Position numbers and translations under genes: made by a program. The notes under the pieces are model-generated. The model was not told where the DNA came from, ran no database searches, and saw nothing but the letters and a program-made list of their open reading frames with translations. From Pedobacter sp. Hv1 (GTDB taxonomy: Bacteria; Bacteroidota; Bacteroidia; Sphingobacteriales; Sphingobacteriaceae), in the NCBI RefSeq assembly GCF_001412215.1, contig NZ_LLWP01000001.1, forward strand, positions 620,001 through 684,000: a stretch of 64,000 nt of DNA, written 5' to 3'. How positions within the stretch are numbered: the stretch's first letter is position 1; every line of letters starts with the position of its first letter. Shown here in pieces: positions 53,612-61,599 of the stretch.

Positions 53612-55183
53612 ATGAGTGATCAAAAGACTTTATTTATAGAAAAAATAAAAGCATCGTATGCCCCAACAGGTGCATCAATTTATTTGGGTGCAGGCATTTT
53701 AGATGGTGAAGTATTGGCCGAAGCTGAAGTTAATCTGCCTTTGCGCATGATGAACCGCCATGGTCTAATTGCAGGTGCTACAGGCACAGGTAAAACCAGA
53801 ACCTTACAATTACTTGCCGAACAGCTTTCTGATGCTGGAGTGCCTGTTTTTATGTTAGATGTGAAAGGTGATCTTTCAGGTCTATATCAGGCTGGAACGA
53901 GCAACCCAAAAATTGAAGATCGTGCAAAGCAACTAAATAAAACTTTTACCCCTAGTGGATTTCCGATAGAACTTTATTCCTTAAGTGGAAAAACTGGTGC
54001 ACAAATGCGTGCAACGGTAACTGAATTTGGCCCCGTGTTATTGGCCAAAATTTTAGAATTAAATGAAACCCAAACGGGCGTTTTGGCGGTAATTTTCAAA
54101 TATGCCGATGACAACAAAATGCCAATTGTTGACTTAAACGACCTGAAAAAATTATTAGGCTATTTATCAGAAGGAACTGGAGCTGCTGAAATTAAAAGTA
54201 GCTATGGTTCTATTTCAACAGCAACATCCAGTACCATTTTAAGAAAAATTGTGGCCATAGAGCAACAAGGCTTAGGAGGTATGTTTGGCGAAACTTCTTA
54301 CGATATCGCCGATCTTTTCAATCGCATTGATGGCAAGGGTGTAATTAGCCTATTGAACATTGCCGATGTACAAAACCAACCCGTTTTATATTCCACTTTT
54401 TTACTGAGTTTATTGGCAGAAATTTACCAGTCGATGCCAGAAGCTGGAGATTTAGATCAACCTAAATTGGTTTTCTTTTTTGATGAAGCACATTTGCTTT
54501 TTAACGATGCACCAAAAGCATTTTTAGATCAGGTCAATACCATTATCCGTTTAATCCGCTCTAAAGGTATTGGTGTTTTCTTTTGTACGCAATCGCCAAT
54601 GGATATTCCTGAAAGTGTTTTGGCGCAATTAGGTAACCGTGTGCAACATGCATTAAGGGCATTTACACCAAATGATGTAGACGCTTTAAAGAAAACAGTA
54701 AATACTTACCCTAAGTCCGATTTTTACCAGATAGACAAAATGCTAACGGCTTTAGGTACAGGGCAAGCTCTAGTAACTGTATTAAACGAAAAAGGCATCC
54801 CTACAGAAGTTGCGGCCACCATGCTAACCCCACCAAGAGCTGTAATGGGACCAATGGCAGCCATAGATTGCGAACGCTTAATGCAAGCCAGCCCTTTGTT
54901 TACAAAATACCAAGAAACAATTGACCCTGTAAGTGCATTTGAAATGCTTACAGATAAGATAAACCTGAAAATGGCCGAAGAAAATGAGGCAAAGGCAGCA
55001 GAAGAAGAACAGAAAAGAGTGGAAGCCGAAAGTAAACCCAAACCAGGAGAGAAAAGCATTGTTGAGCAGGTAATGGGTGCAACGATTACCCGTCAGATTG
55101 GGAAAGAAATTGTTCGTGGTCTTTTTGGCATGCTTACAGGCAAAAAACCTAGGACAAGAAGCGGTGGCATTTTTGGCTTTTAA
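53612..55183 (+). CDS. HerA-like ATPase, DUF853 family
   Basis: A 523-residue P-loop ATPase. Walker A is in LIAGATGTGKTRTLQLLAEQ, followed by the HerA/VirB4-like VFMLDVKGDLSGL; Walker B is LVFFFDEAHLLF, and the sensor/arginine area is FFCTQSPMDIPESVLAQLGNR. The last 90 residues contain a charged helix (ENEAKAAEEEQKRVEAE) and a Gly-rich tail. DUF853 proteins are bacterial relatives of the DNA-translocating helicase HerA; their cellular role is not settled. There is no nuclease gene (NurA) beside it. Confidence 0.9.
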   Translation: MSDQKTLFIEKIKASYAPTGASIYLGAGILDGEVLAEAEVNLPLRMMNRHGLIAGATGTGKTRTLQLLAEQLSDAGVPVFMLDVKGDLSGLYQAGTSNPKIEDRAKQLNKTFTPSGFPIELYSLSGKTGAQMRATVTEFGPVLLAKILELNETQTGVLAVIFKYADDNKMPIVDLNDLKKLLGYLSEGTGAAEIKSSYGSISTATSSTILRKIVAIEQQGLGGMFGETSYDIADLFNRIDGKGVISLLNIADVQNQPVLYSTFLLSLLAEIYQSMPEAGDLDQPKLVFFFDEAHLLFNDAPKAFLDQVNTIIRLIRSKGIGVFFCTQSPMDIPESVLAQLGNRVQHALRAFTPNDVDALKKTVNTYPKSDFYQIDKMLTALGTGQALVTVLNEKGIPTEVAATMLTPPRAVMGPMAAIDCERLMQASPLFTKYQETIDPVSAFEMLTDKINLKMAEENEAKAAEEEQKRVEAESKPKPGEKSIVEQVMGATITRQIGKEIVRGLFGMLTGKKPRTRSGGIFGF

Positions 55184-55236
55184 AACTTACCTTTGAAATT
55201 ACAATAATTAAGATTTTCCAATTCTAAATATACTTA

Positions 55237-56136
55237 ATGAAACCCACTTTATTAATTTTGGCCGCAGGAATGGCTAGCCGTTACGGAAGTATGAAACAAA
55301 TTGATGGATTTGGCCCGAACGGCGAAACCATTATCGATTACTCTATATATGATGCAATTAAAGCCGGGTTTGGCAAAGTTGTATTTATCATCAAAGAAGA
55401 ATTTGTAACTAATTTTAGAAATATATTCGACCCTAAGTTAAAAGGCAAGATTGAAGTTGATTACGTTTTCCAAAATTTCGATTTGAAACAATTTGATATC
55501 GAAGAAGAAATATACCGCGAAAAACCTTGGGGTACAGCACATGCCATCCTATCTGGAAGAAAAGTGGTAAAAGAACCTTTCTGTGTAATCAATGCAGACG
55601 ATTTTTATGGTTTTGATGCTTATCAAAAGATGGTTGATTTTTTAACCACAGAAGCCAATGACAGCAATTATTCGATCATAGGTTATCAAATCGGAAAAAC
55701 ACTCTCTGATTTTGGTGCAGTATCTCGTGGCGTATGTAAAGTTGATGAAAGCAATAATCTCCAAGAAATTGTTGAACGCACCAAAGTTTTTGAAGAAAAC
55801 GGGGTAATTGTATATGAAGAAGAAGGTACACAATATCCATTGACTTTTGAAACACCAGTATCGATGAATTTTTGGGGCTTTACACCTGCTGTTTTTCAAA
55901 TCACAGAAGAGCTATTCAAAGAATTTGCAATGGCCAATAAAGACAAACCTAAAGCAGAATTCTTTATCCCTTTAATTGGAGAAACCCTAGTAAAAAACAA
56001 TACAGCAACCTTTAAAGTTGTACCAACTTCAAATCAGTGGTTTGGCGTTACCTATAAAGAAGATAAACCTTTCGTGCAAGCTAGCATTGATCAGCTGATC
56101 AAAGATGGAGCGTATCCAGAAAAACTATGGAGTTAA
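55237..56136 (+). CDS. Sugar-1-phosphate nucleotidyltransferase
   Basis: A 299-residue nucleotidyltransferase of the sugar-nucleotide fold. The N-terminal nucleotide-binding motif LLILAAGMASRYGSMKQIDG is the G-x-G-x-R-x-x-K-like loop; CVINADDFYG holds the metal Asp; GFTPAVFQ and FFIPLIGE complete the family pattern. It makes NDP-sugar from NTP and sugar-1-phosphate. Its end overlaps the start of the NahK-like kinase by 10 bases, so the two act in sequence: the kinase makes the sugar-1-phosphate and this enzyme activates it. TACCTTTG at 55188-55195 is a possible -7 box, with no -33 partner. Confidence 0.88.
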   Translation: MKPTLLILAAGMASRYGSMKQIDGFGPNGETIIDYSIYDAIKAGFGKVVFIIKEEFVTNFRNIFDPKLKGKIEVDYVFQNFDLKQFDIEEEIYREKPWGTAHAILSGRKVVKEPFCVINADDFYGFDAYQKMVDFLTTEANDSNYSIIGYQIGKTLSDFGAVSRGVCKVDESNNLQEIVERTKVFEENGVIVYEEEGTQYPLTFETPVSMNFWGFTPAVFQITEELFKEFAMANKDKPKAEFFIPLIGETLVKNNTATFKVVPTSNQWFGVTYKEDKPFVQASIDQLIKDGAYPEKLWS

Positions 56137-57203
56137 ATATTGATGAAGATATTTTAAAGGCTTACGGATTTACTTTAAATATCACTACTTTACAACAAGT
56201 AGGTTCAGGACATATCAACCGAACCTATTTGCTTTCTACATTGCAAAATAACAAACAATACATTCTTCAGAATATTAATGTACATGTTTTTAAAGATCCC
56301 TTTGCTATTGCCAACAATATCAAAGCGGTTGCTGATTATTTAAAAGCAAATAATCCAGATTATCTTTTTCCAGCTCCAATTCCGACATTAGATGGCCATT
56401 TAATGTTTGCCCATAATGGCGATTATTGGCGTTTACTTCCTTTTGTAGCCAACACCATGGCCTTTGATACTTTAAGCGATCCAAAACAAGCCTACGAAGC
56501 CGCTAAACAATTTGGCAAATTAAGTAGACTCTTAAATAATTTCGATACGGAAGTGCTCCAACCTACAATTCCAGGTTTCCATGACTTGGCTTGGCGTTAT
56601 GAGCAATTCACCTTTGCACTAAGTCAAACCTCAACAGAACTAAAGCTCAAAGCTAGTCATGAAATTGAAACTGCATTGCGCCATCATTTTATTGTAGATT
56701 ATTATAAATCTTACGAACATCGTAAAGATTTCCCTAATCGGGTAATGCACCACGACACTAAGATCAGCAATGTACTTTTAGATGAAACTGATTACCATGG
56801 CATTTGTGTAATTGACTTAGATACCTTAATGCCTGGTAAATTTATCTCAGATCTGGGCGACATGATGCGCACCTATTTATGTGCCTATGCAGAAAATGAG
56901 ATAGATTTAGCTAAAATCAAGATCAGGTTACCTTATTTTAAAGCTACTGTTGAAGGTTATTTGTCAGAAATGGCTGATATGTTAACCCCCACAGAACAAG
57001 AACTGATCTTATTTTCTGGCAAATACATTGTGTACATGCAAGCCCTACGTTTTTTAACTGATTACTTGAACGGAAGTATTTACTACCCTATTTCTTATCC
57101 TACACAAAACTTGGATAGAGCTAAAAATCAATTGAAACTCTTAAATGAATTATTCGAGAATGAGAAGATTCTTCAAGACATCATTGAAGAATGTTTAGCT
57201 TAA
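56127..57203 (+). CDS. NahK-like sugar-1-kinase (aminoglycoside phosphotransferase fold)
   Basis: A 358-residue kinase of the APH fold. The N-terminal nucleotide part contains QVGSGHINRTYLL, a Gly-rich loop; the Brenner catalytic motif is VMHHDTKISNVLLD (HxDxxxxN) and the metal Asp motif is CVIDLDTLMPG. Close relatives are N-acetylhexosamine 1-kinases, often labelled mucin desulfatase by mistake. Coupling to a nucleotidyltransferase suggests salvage of an amino sugar (GlcNAc, GalNAc) or other hexose into an activated sugar. Confidence 0.82.
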   Translation: MELNIDEDILKAYGFTLNITTLQQVGSGHINRTYLLSTLQNNKQYILQNINVHVFKDPFAIANNIKAVADYLKANNPDYLFPAPIPTLDGHLMFAHNGDYWRLLPFVANTMAFDTLSDPKQAYEAAKQFGKLSRLLNNFDTEVLQPTIPGFHDLAWRYEQFTFALSQTSTELKLKASHEIETALRHHFIVDYYKSYEHRKDFPNRVMHHDTKISNVLLDETDYHGICVIDLDTLMPGKFISDLGDMMRTYLCAYAENEIDLAKIKIRLPYFKATVEGYLSEMADMLTPTEQELILFSGKYIVYMQALRFLTDYLNGSIYYPISYPTQNLDRAKNQLKLLNELFENEKILQDIIEECLA

Positions 57204-57227
57204 AGCATATAAATTAGACGCCTCTTT

Positions 57228-57923
57228 ATGTCACAGATCAACAATGAATTAAAAAAAGAATTCCAGATCGAAAGAATGATTTTATTTACCGATGCTGTTT
57301 TTGCCATTGCAATTACACTTCTGGTCATTGAAATCAAACCACCCCATATTGCACATGGCATGAGCAGTTCTCAAATAGCCCAGCAGTTATCAGATCTTCT
57401 GCCACTATTTATAGGATTTATCATTAGCTTTTTTGTCATTGCTATTTATTGGCGCTCACACCATCGTTTGTTTTCTTTTGTTAAAGATTATGATGACAGG
57501 TTGATCTGGTTAAACTTCTTTTTCCTGTTTACCATTATCTTAATGCCTTTTAGCTCGGCTTATTATAGCGAAAACACGGCACTTACCATTCCCTTCTATT
57601 TCTATTGCATAAATGTTGGAGCCACAGGTCTATTTAACTACGCCATGTTAAGTTACATTATTAAGCATAGAGGAAGAATTTCTGATGGTTTTGACAACCT
57701 CAAAGCACGCCAATTGGCACGTTGGAGAACATTAACTGTTCCTTGTATTTTTATTTTTGGATTAGTACTTGATTTTTGTTTGCCCTCAGCTAACGGCTTA
57801 AATATGCTCAGTAGGTTTGCACCTATGCTAATTTGGCCAGCTATCCTAATTTTAAATAGAACCTTCGGAAAGGTAAAAGAATTAGAATATCAACCTAAAC
57901 CAGTTGTAAAACGCAAGAAATAA
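57228..57923 (+). CDS. TMEM175-family (DUF1211) potassium channel-like protein
   Basis: A 231-residue membrane protein. The first helix has the family pore motif, here FTDAVFAIAITLLVIEI (FSD in most members, with Thr in second position here), and about six spans in total (LFIGFIISFFVIAIYW; WLNFFFLFTIILMPFSSAYY, etc.). Bacterial members are low-selectivity potassium channels that set membrane potential. The C-terminus is basic (PVVKRKK). It is not obviously linked with its neighbours; the terminator shared with dnaK follows. Confidence 0.85.
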   Translation: MSQINNELKKEFQIERMILFTDAVFAIAITLLVIEIKPPHIAHGMSSSQIAQQLSDLLPLFIGFIISFFVIAIYWRSHHRLFSFVKDYDDRLIWLNFFFLFTIILMPFSSAYYSENTALTIPFYFYCINVGATGLFNYAMLSYIIKHRGRISDGFDNLKARQLARWRTLTVPCIFIFGLVLDFCLPSANGLNMLSRFAPMLIWPAILILNRTFGKVKELEYQPKPVVKRKK

Positions 57924-57940
57924 ATTAAAATCATTATCAT

Positions 57941-57979
57941 AAAAAAAGCGTCGCTGAACTTAATCAACGACGCTTTTTT
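57941..57979. terminator. Bidirectional terminator between the TMEM175 gene and dnaK
   Basis: AAAAAAGCGTCG pairs with CGACGCTTTTTT (stem ends at 57953 and 57968) around a 14-nt loop; there are A- and T-runs on the two sides and the genes are convergent. Confidence 0.88.
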
Positions 57980-58040
57980 ATTGTTTTACGGTTTATTCAG
58001 TTCCAAACTCAGAACTGCAAACTGAAGACTGAGAATTGAA

Positions 58041-59948
58041 TTATTTCTTCTCTTCGTCTTTTACTTCTTCAAAATCAACATCAGTCACAGTATCGCCACC
58101 TTGTTGAGCATCAGCTTGTGGTGCTCCTTCTGGTGCCTGTCCATCCTGACCTGCTTTGTACATCTCTTCAGAAGCTACATTCCAAGCATTTTGCAATTCT
58201 TCTTGTGCAGCATCGATATCAGCAAAGTTGCGAGACAAATGTGCTGCTTTTAATTTCTCTAAACCAGCTTCGATCGGTGCTTTTTTATCAGCAGATAATT
58301 TATCACCAAACTCTTTCAATTGTTTCTCAGTAGAGAAAATTAAAGCATCAGCGCCATTAATTTTATCTGCTTCTTCTTTAGCTTTAGCATCAGCTTCAGC
58401 ATTTGCTTCAGCTTCTTCTTTCATTTTTTTGATCTCTTCATCAGTTAAACCAGATGATGCTTCGATACGGATTTTTTGCTCTTTACCAGTAGCTTTATCT
58501 TTTGCACTTACGTGTAAGATACCATTGGCATCAATATCAAAAGCAACTTCTACTTGAGGCACACCACGTGGTGCTGGTGGAATTCCATCTAAAATGAAAC
58601 GACCAATAGTACGGTTCTGAGCAGCCATCGGACGCTCACCTTGTAAAATATGGATTTCTACACTTGGCTGGTTATCAGCAGCAGTAGAGAAAGTTTCTGC
58701 TTTTTTAGAAGGAATAGTTGTATTGGCTTCAATTAATTTAGTCATTACACCACCCATAGTTTCAATACCTAAAGAAAGCGGAGTAACATCTAATAACAAT
58801 ACGTCTTTAACCTCACCAGTTAATACACCACCTTGAATAGCAGCACCAATAGCTACAACCTCATCAGGATTTACACCTTTACTTGGCTCTTTACCAAAGA
58901 AAGCTTTAACTGCATCCTGAATAGCAGGAATACGAGTTGAACCACCTACTAAGATAATTTCGTCGATATCACTTACTTTTAAACCAGCATTTTTCAAGGC
59001 AGATTTACAAGGATCAATTGTACGTTTGATCAAATCGCCAGCCAATTGCTCAAATTTAGCACGGCTTAAAGTTCTAACCAAGTGTTTCGGACCACTTGCA
59101 TCAGCAGTAATATAAGGCAAATTGATTTCTGTAGAAGTAGTGCTCGACAATTCAATTTTAGCTTTTTCAGCAGCTTCTTTTAAACGTTGTAAAGCCATTG
59201 GATCTTTAGCCAAGTCCATTCCGTTTTCAGTTTGGAATTCTGCAGCTAACCAATCAATAATTACGTGATCAAAATCATCACCACCTAAGTGTGTATCACC
59301 ATCAGTAGATTTTACTTCAAAAACGCCATCACCCAATTCTAATACAGAAACGTCATGTGTACCACCACCACAGTCAAACACCACAATTTTCATGTCTTTG
59401 TGTGCTTTATCCAAGCCATAAGCTAAAGCTGCAGCAGTTGGTTCGTTAATGATACGTTTTACAGTTAAACCCGCAACTTCACCAGCTTCTTTAGTAGCTT
59501 GACGTTGTGCATCGTTAAAGTAAGCAGGTACGGTAATTACCGCTTCAGTAACTTCTTGTCCTAAGAAATCTTCAGCAGTTTTTTTCATTTTCTGCAAAAT
59601 CATTGCAGAAATTTCTTGTGGAGTATATTTACGGTCGTCAATCTCTACACGAGGTGTATTGTTGTCGCCTTTAACTACTTTATAAGGTACTCTAGAAATT
59701 TCTTTAGCAACCTCAGCATAGCTGCTGCCCATAAAGCGTTTAATAGAATAAATTGTTTTTGTAGGGTTCGTTATCGCCTGACGTTTAGCAGGTTCACCCA
59801 CTTTACGCTCGCCGTTCTCTGCAAAAGCAACAATCGATGGCGTAGTACGTTTACCCTCACTGTTGGCTATAACTACAGGTTCGTTACCTTCCATTACAGA
59901 AACGCAAGAGTTTGTTGTTCCTAAGTCTATACCAATTATTTTTCCCAT
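58041..59948 (-). CDS. dnaK: Chaperone DnaK (Hsp70)
   Basis: A 635-residue Hsp70. Hallmarks: [17 protein letters not shown] start, the signature [18 protein letters not shown] with Cys-Gly in place of the usual [27 protein letters not shown], the substrate-binding domain with [20 protein letters not shown] and a C-terminal lid ending in acidic [13 protein letters not shown]. It folds and protects proteins with DnaJ and GrpE, which are not encoded next to it. A sigma-54-like promoter lies upstream. The phosphate-1 region variation CGGGTHD is noted; it is common in this phylum and not a defect. Confidence 0.98.
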   Translation of the reverse strand: MGKIIGIDLGTTNSCVSVMEGNEPVVIANSEGKRTTPSIVAFAENGERKVGEPAKRQAITNPTKTIYSIKRFMGSSYAEVAKEISRVPYKVVKGDNNTPRVEIDDRKYTPQEISAMILQKMKKTAEDFLGQEVTEAVITVPAYFNDAQRQATKEAGEVAGLTVKRIINEPTAAALAYGLDKAHKDMKIVVFDCGGGTHDVSVLELGDGVFEVKSTDGDTHLGGDDFDHVIIDWLAAEFQTENGMDLAKDPMALQRLKEAAEKAKIELSSTTSTEINLPYITADASGPKHLVRTLSRAKFEQLAGDLIKRTIDPCKSALKNAGLKVSDIDEIILVGGSTRIPAIQDAVKAFFGKEPSKGVNPDEVVAIGAAIQGGVLTGEVKDVLLLDVTPLSLGIETMGGVMTKLIEANTTIPSKKAETFSTAADNQPSVEIHILQGERPMAAQNRTIGRFILDGIPPAPRGVPQVEVAFDIDANGILHVSAKDKATGKEQKIRIEASSGLTDEEIKKMKEEAEANAEADAKAKEEADKINGADALIFSTEKQLKEFGDKLSADKKAPIEAGLEKLKAAHLSRNFADIDAAQEELQNAWNVASEEMYKAGQDGQAPEGAPQADAQQGGDTVTDVDFEEVKDEEKK

Positions 59949-60129
59949 TTTATTATGTATTTCTTTTAAATTTTTAATGTTTACAAGCTAATAACAAGCA
60001 ATGTGCCAATTAGGTTTTGGCAGAAATAACAGCAAAAAAACTGTTAAAATGTAAAAAATAGTCCATTATTATGCTGACAGCTTGGCAGAATTAGGATAAA
60101 AGGCAGTACGTTTAAAGATTCAAGGTTTT
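59949..60129. other. dnaK upstream region with two dyads
   Basis: No gene seen. It holds the sigma-54-like promoter (59993-60008), a dyad TGCCAA (60004-60009)/TTGGCA (60017-60022), a dyad TAACAG (60027-60032)/CTGTTA (60041-60046), and further CTGACA...TGGCAG words near 60073-60088, which may be binding sites for heat-shock control. Confidence 0.4.
59993..60008 (-). promoter_or_regulatory. Sigma-54-like promoter of dnaK
   Basis: On the minus strand, TGGCAC (60008-60003), five bases and TTGTT (59997-59993) match the -24/-12 consensus TGGCAC-N5-TTGCW at 10 of 11 positions with exact spacing. The mismatch is the C of the -12 GC. The transcript would start near 59982, about 34 bases before the dnaK ATG. 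Confidence 0.4.
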
Positions 60130-60277
60130 TGGCATTCGGTAATGACAGTCCTGCCAGCCTACCGCAGGCAGGCTGTTCGCTTTACTTCGTGTTCGCTACC
60201 ATCAGGTTGGTGGCACAAAAGGCTGTGCATAGCTTTTACATCAGACTTTCTAAGGTGTCGCAAATTGCGACACCTTA
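60130..60277. repeat. GC-rich interspersed repeat with hairpin and perfect palindrome
   Basis: This stretch is clearly richer in G+C than its surroundings. It contains an inverted repeat CCTGCC (60150-60155)/GGCAGG (60167-60172) and ends in a perfect 27-nt palindrome (60251-60277, core GGTGTCGCAA and its complement around one central A). It lies directly after the methyltransferase gene. Its form suggests a repeat scattered through the genome, but that cannot be shown from one copy. Confidence 0.5.
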
Positions 60278-60282
60278 TTTAT

Positions 60283-61485
60283 TTAAATCCCTAAAAGTTT
60301 TTCCAGATGATGGTAACTTATTCCAAAGTAAGTCTTGGTATCCTTTATTTTCTTTAAAATCTCTTTTTTCCTTTCGCTTTCAGCTTTAAGCTTTAAACTT
60401 TCAGCTCTCTTCACCCCTACTACCAAAACATTCTTCGGCGTATGTGCATCAGAAATAAATTCGAACACCTTTGTTTTATAACCACAGTATTCTAAAATGA
60501 GGGCTCTTAATCCATCGGTAACCATTTCGGCCTGACGTTCTAAAAATATCCCGTATTTGGTAAGAAAGGAAACATCGTTTTTAACTTTGTTTTGCTCTAT
60601 CTCTCGTCTAATCTGCTTATGGCAACAAGGCGCAACAACAATTAATTCTGCCCCGGCCTGTATCCCTTTGTAAATGGCATCATCGGTAGCGGTATCACAA
60701 GCGTGTAAGGCAATCAATAAATTGATATCAGCTACTGCGTAATCTTCAATTGTACCCTGCACAAAATTCAATTGGTCAAAGTTAGCCTGTTTAGCAATAC
60801 CATTACAAAGAGTAACCAGGTCTTCTCTAAACTCTACACCAGTTACTTTCGTCTTTAACGCTAATTGTTGATGCAAATAATCGTATAAGGCAAAAGTTAA
60901 ATATCCTTTACCCGAACCCATATCTACCACATTTTTAATTGTCCCTTCGGGCAATTCCTTAATCAAGGAACTCAATATCTCTATGTATTGATTGATCTGT
61001 TTATACTTATCTTGGGCATTTTTAAAAACATTCCCTTCTGCATCGGTAATTTTCAATGCAGGCAAATAAGCATTCCCACTAGGTTTAATCAGTCGTTTCT
61101 TTTCTTTGTTATGCTCCAAACTCGGTTGCAGTTTTACATTTAAATCTCTTTCCCGAATCTTGATTACATCCTTTTTATCATGCTCCAAAATTACTTCCTT
61201 ATGGGTAGTAAATAAAGTAGCAATCTTAAAATCATTACTTAACAAATTGATTATTAAAGCAATTCCTTCTGTTATTGAAAGATTTTTAAATATGTCTCTA
61301 GTTTTATAACGGTAATTAAACGAAAGCATGTCTGCTCTTTTAATGATCACCTTTTTAACGTAGAGATTTTTTAACTCTCGATCATTCCCCTTGTAATTAC
61401 CCAAAGAAATTTTCACTAGTGTACCATCAGCAGTTACTGTGTTTAAAAGATCCTTAAAAATTGCCAATGTCCCCGTATTGTCCAT
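60283..61485 (-). CDS. SAM-dependent methyltransferase, Methyltransf_32/METTL25-like
   Basis: A 400-residue protein. The N-terminal 180 residues are a less-known domain (AIFKDLLNTVTADGTLVKIS...). The methyltransferase core begins at about residue 187 with IKNVVDMGSGKGYLTFALYDYL (SAM-binding GxGxG), VTGVEFREDLVTLCN and ALHACDTATDDAIY, followed by VVAPCCHKQIRREI, the CCH motif of the Methyltransf_32/METTL25 family. The target is unknown; protein or RNA are possible. The last 40 codons include a word-repeat stretch translated as ESLKLKAESERKK (about 60370-60412). The terminus is therefore probably not conserved. Confidence 0.85.
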   Translation of the reverse strand: MDNTGTLAIFKDLLNTVTADGTLVKISLGNYKGNDRELKNLYVKKVIIKRADMLSFNYRYKTRDIFKNLSITEGIALIINLLSNDFKIATLFTTHKEVILEHDKKDVIKIRERDLNVKLQPSLEHNKEKKRLIKPSGNAYLPALKITDAEGNVFKNAQDKYKQINQYIEILSSLIKELPEGTIKNVVDMGSGKGYLTFALYDYLHQQLALKTKVTGVEFREDLVTLCNGIAKQANFDQLNFVQGTIEDYAVADINLLIALHACDTATDDAIYKGIQAGAELIVVAPCCHKQIRREIEQNKVKNDVSFLTKYGIFLERQAEMVTDGLRALILEYCGYKTKVFEFISDAHTPKNVLVVGVKRAESLKLKAESERKKEILKKIKDTKTYFGISYHHLEKLLGI

Positions 61486-61599
61486 ATCAATAGCTTAATA
61501 ATTACTTCGCTATTATATGATCAAAATAGCTACCGTATCGTTTTTATTTAACAAAATTAAGCTTTAAATTAGGATATAGTTAAATTATAACCACTTATA

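Noticed and set aside
58118..58557. Plus-strand open frames opposite dnaK
   Set aside because: They are explained by the strong codon bias of dnaK, which leaves few stops on the other strand.
60129..60389. An 86-codon plus-strand open frame across the GC-rich repeat
   Set aside because: It covers the repeat, the palindrome and the 3' end of the methyltransferase gene on the other strand; composition follows the repeat and not a protein.
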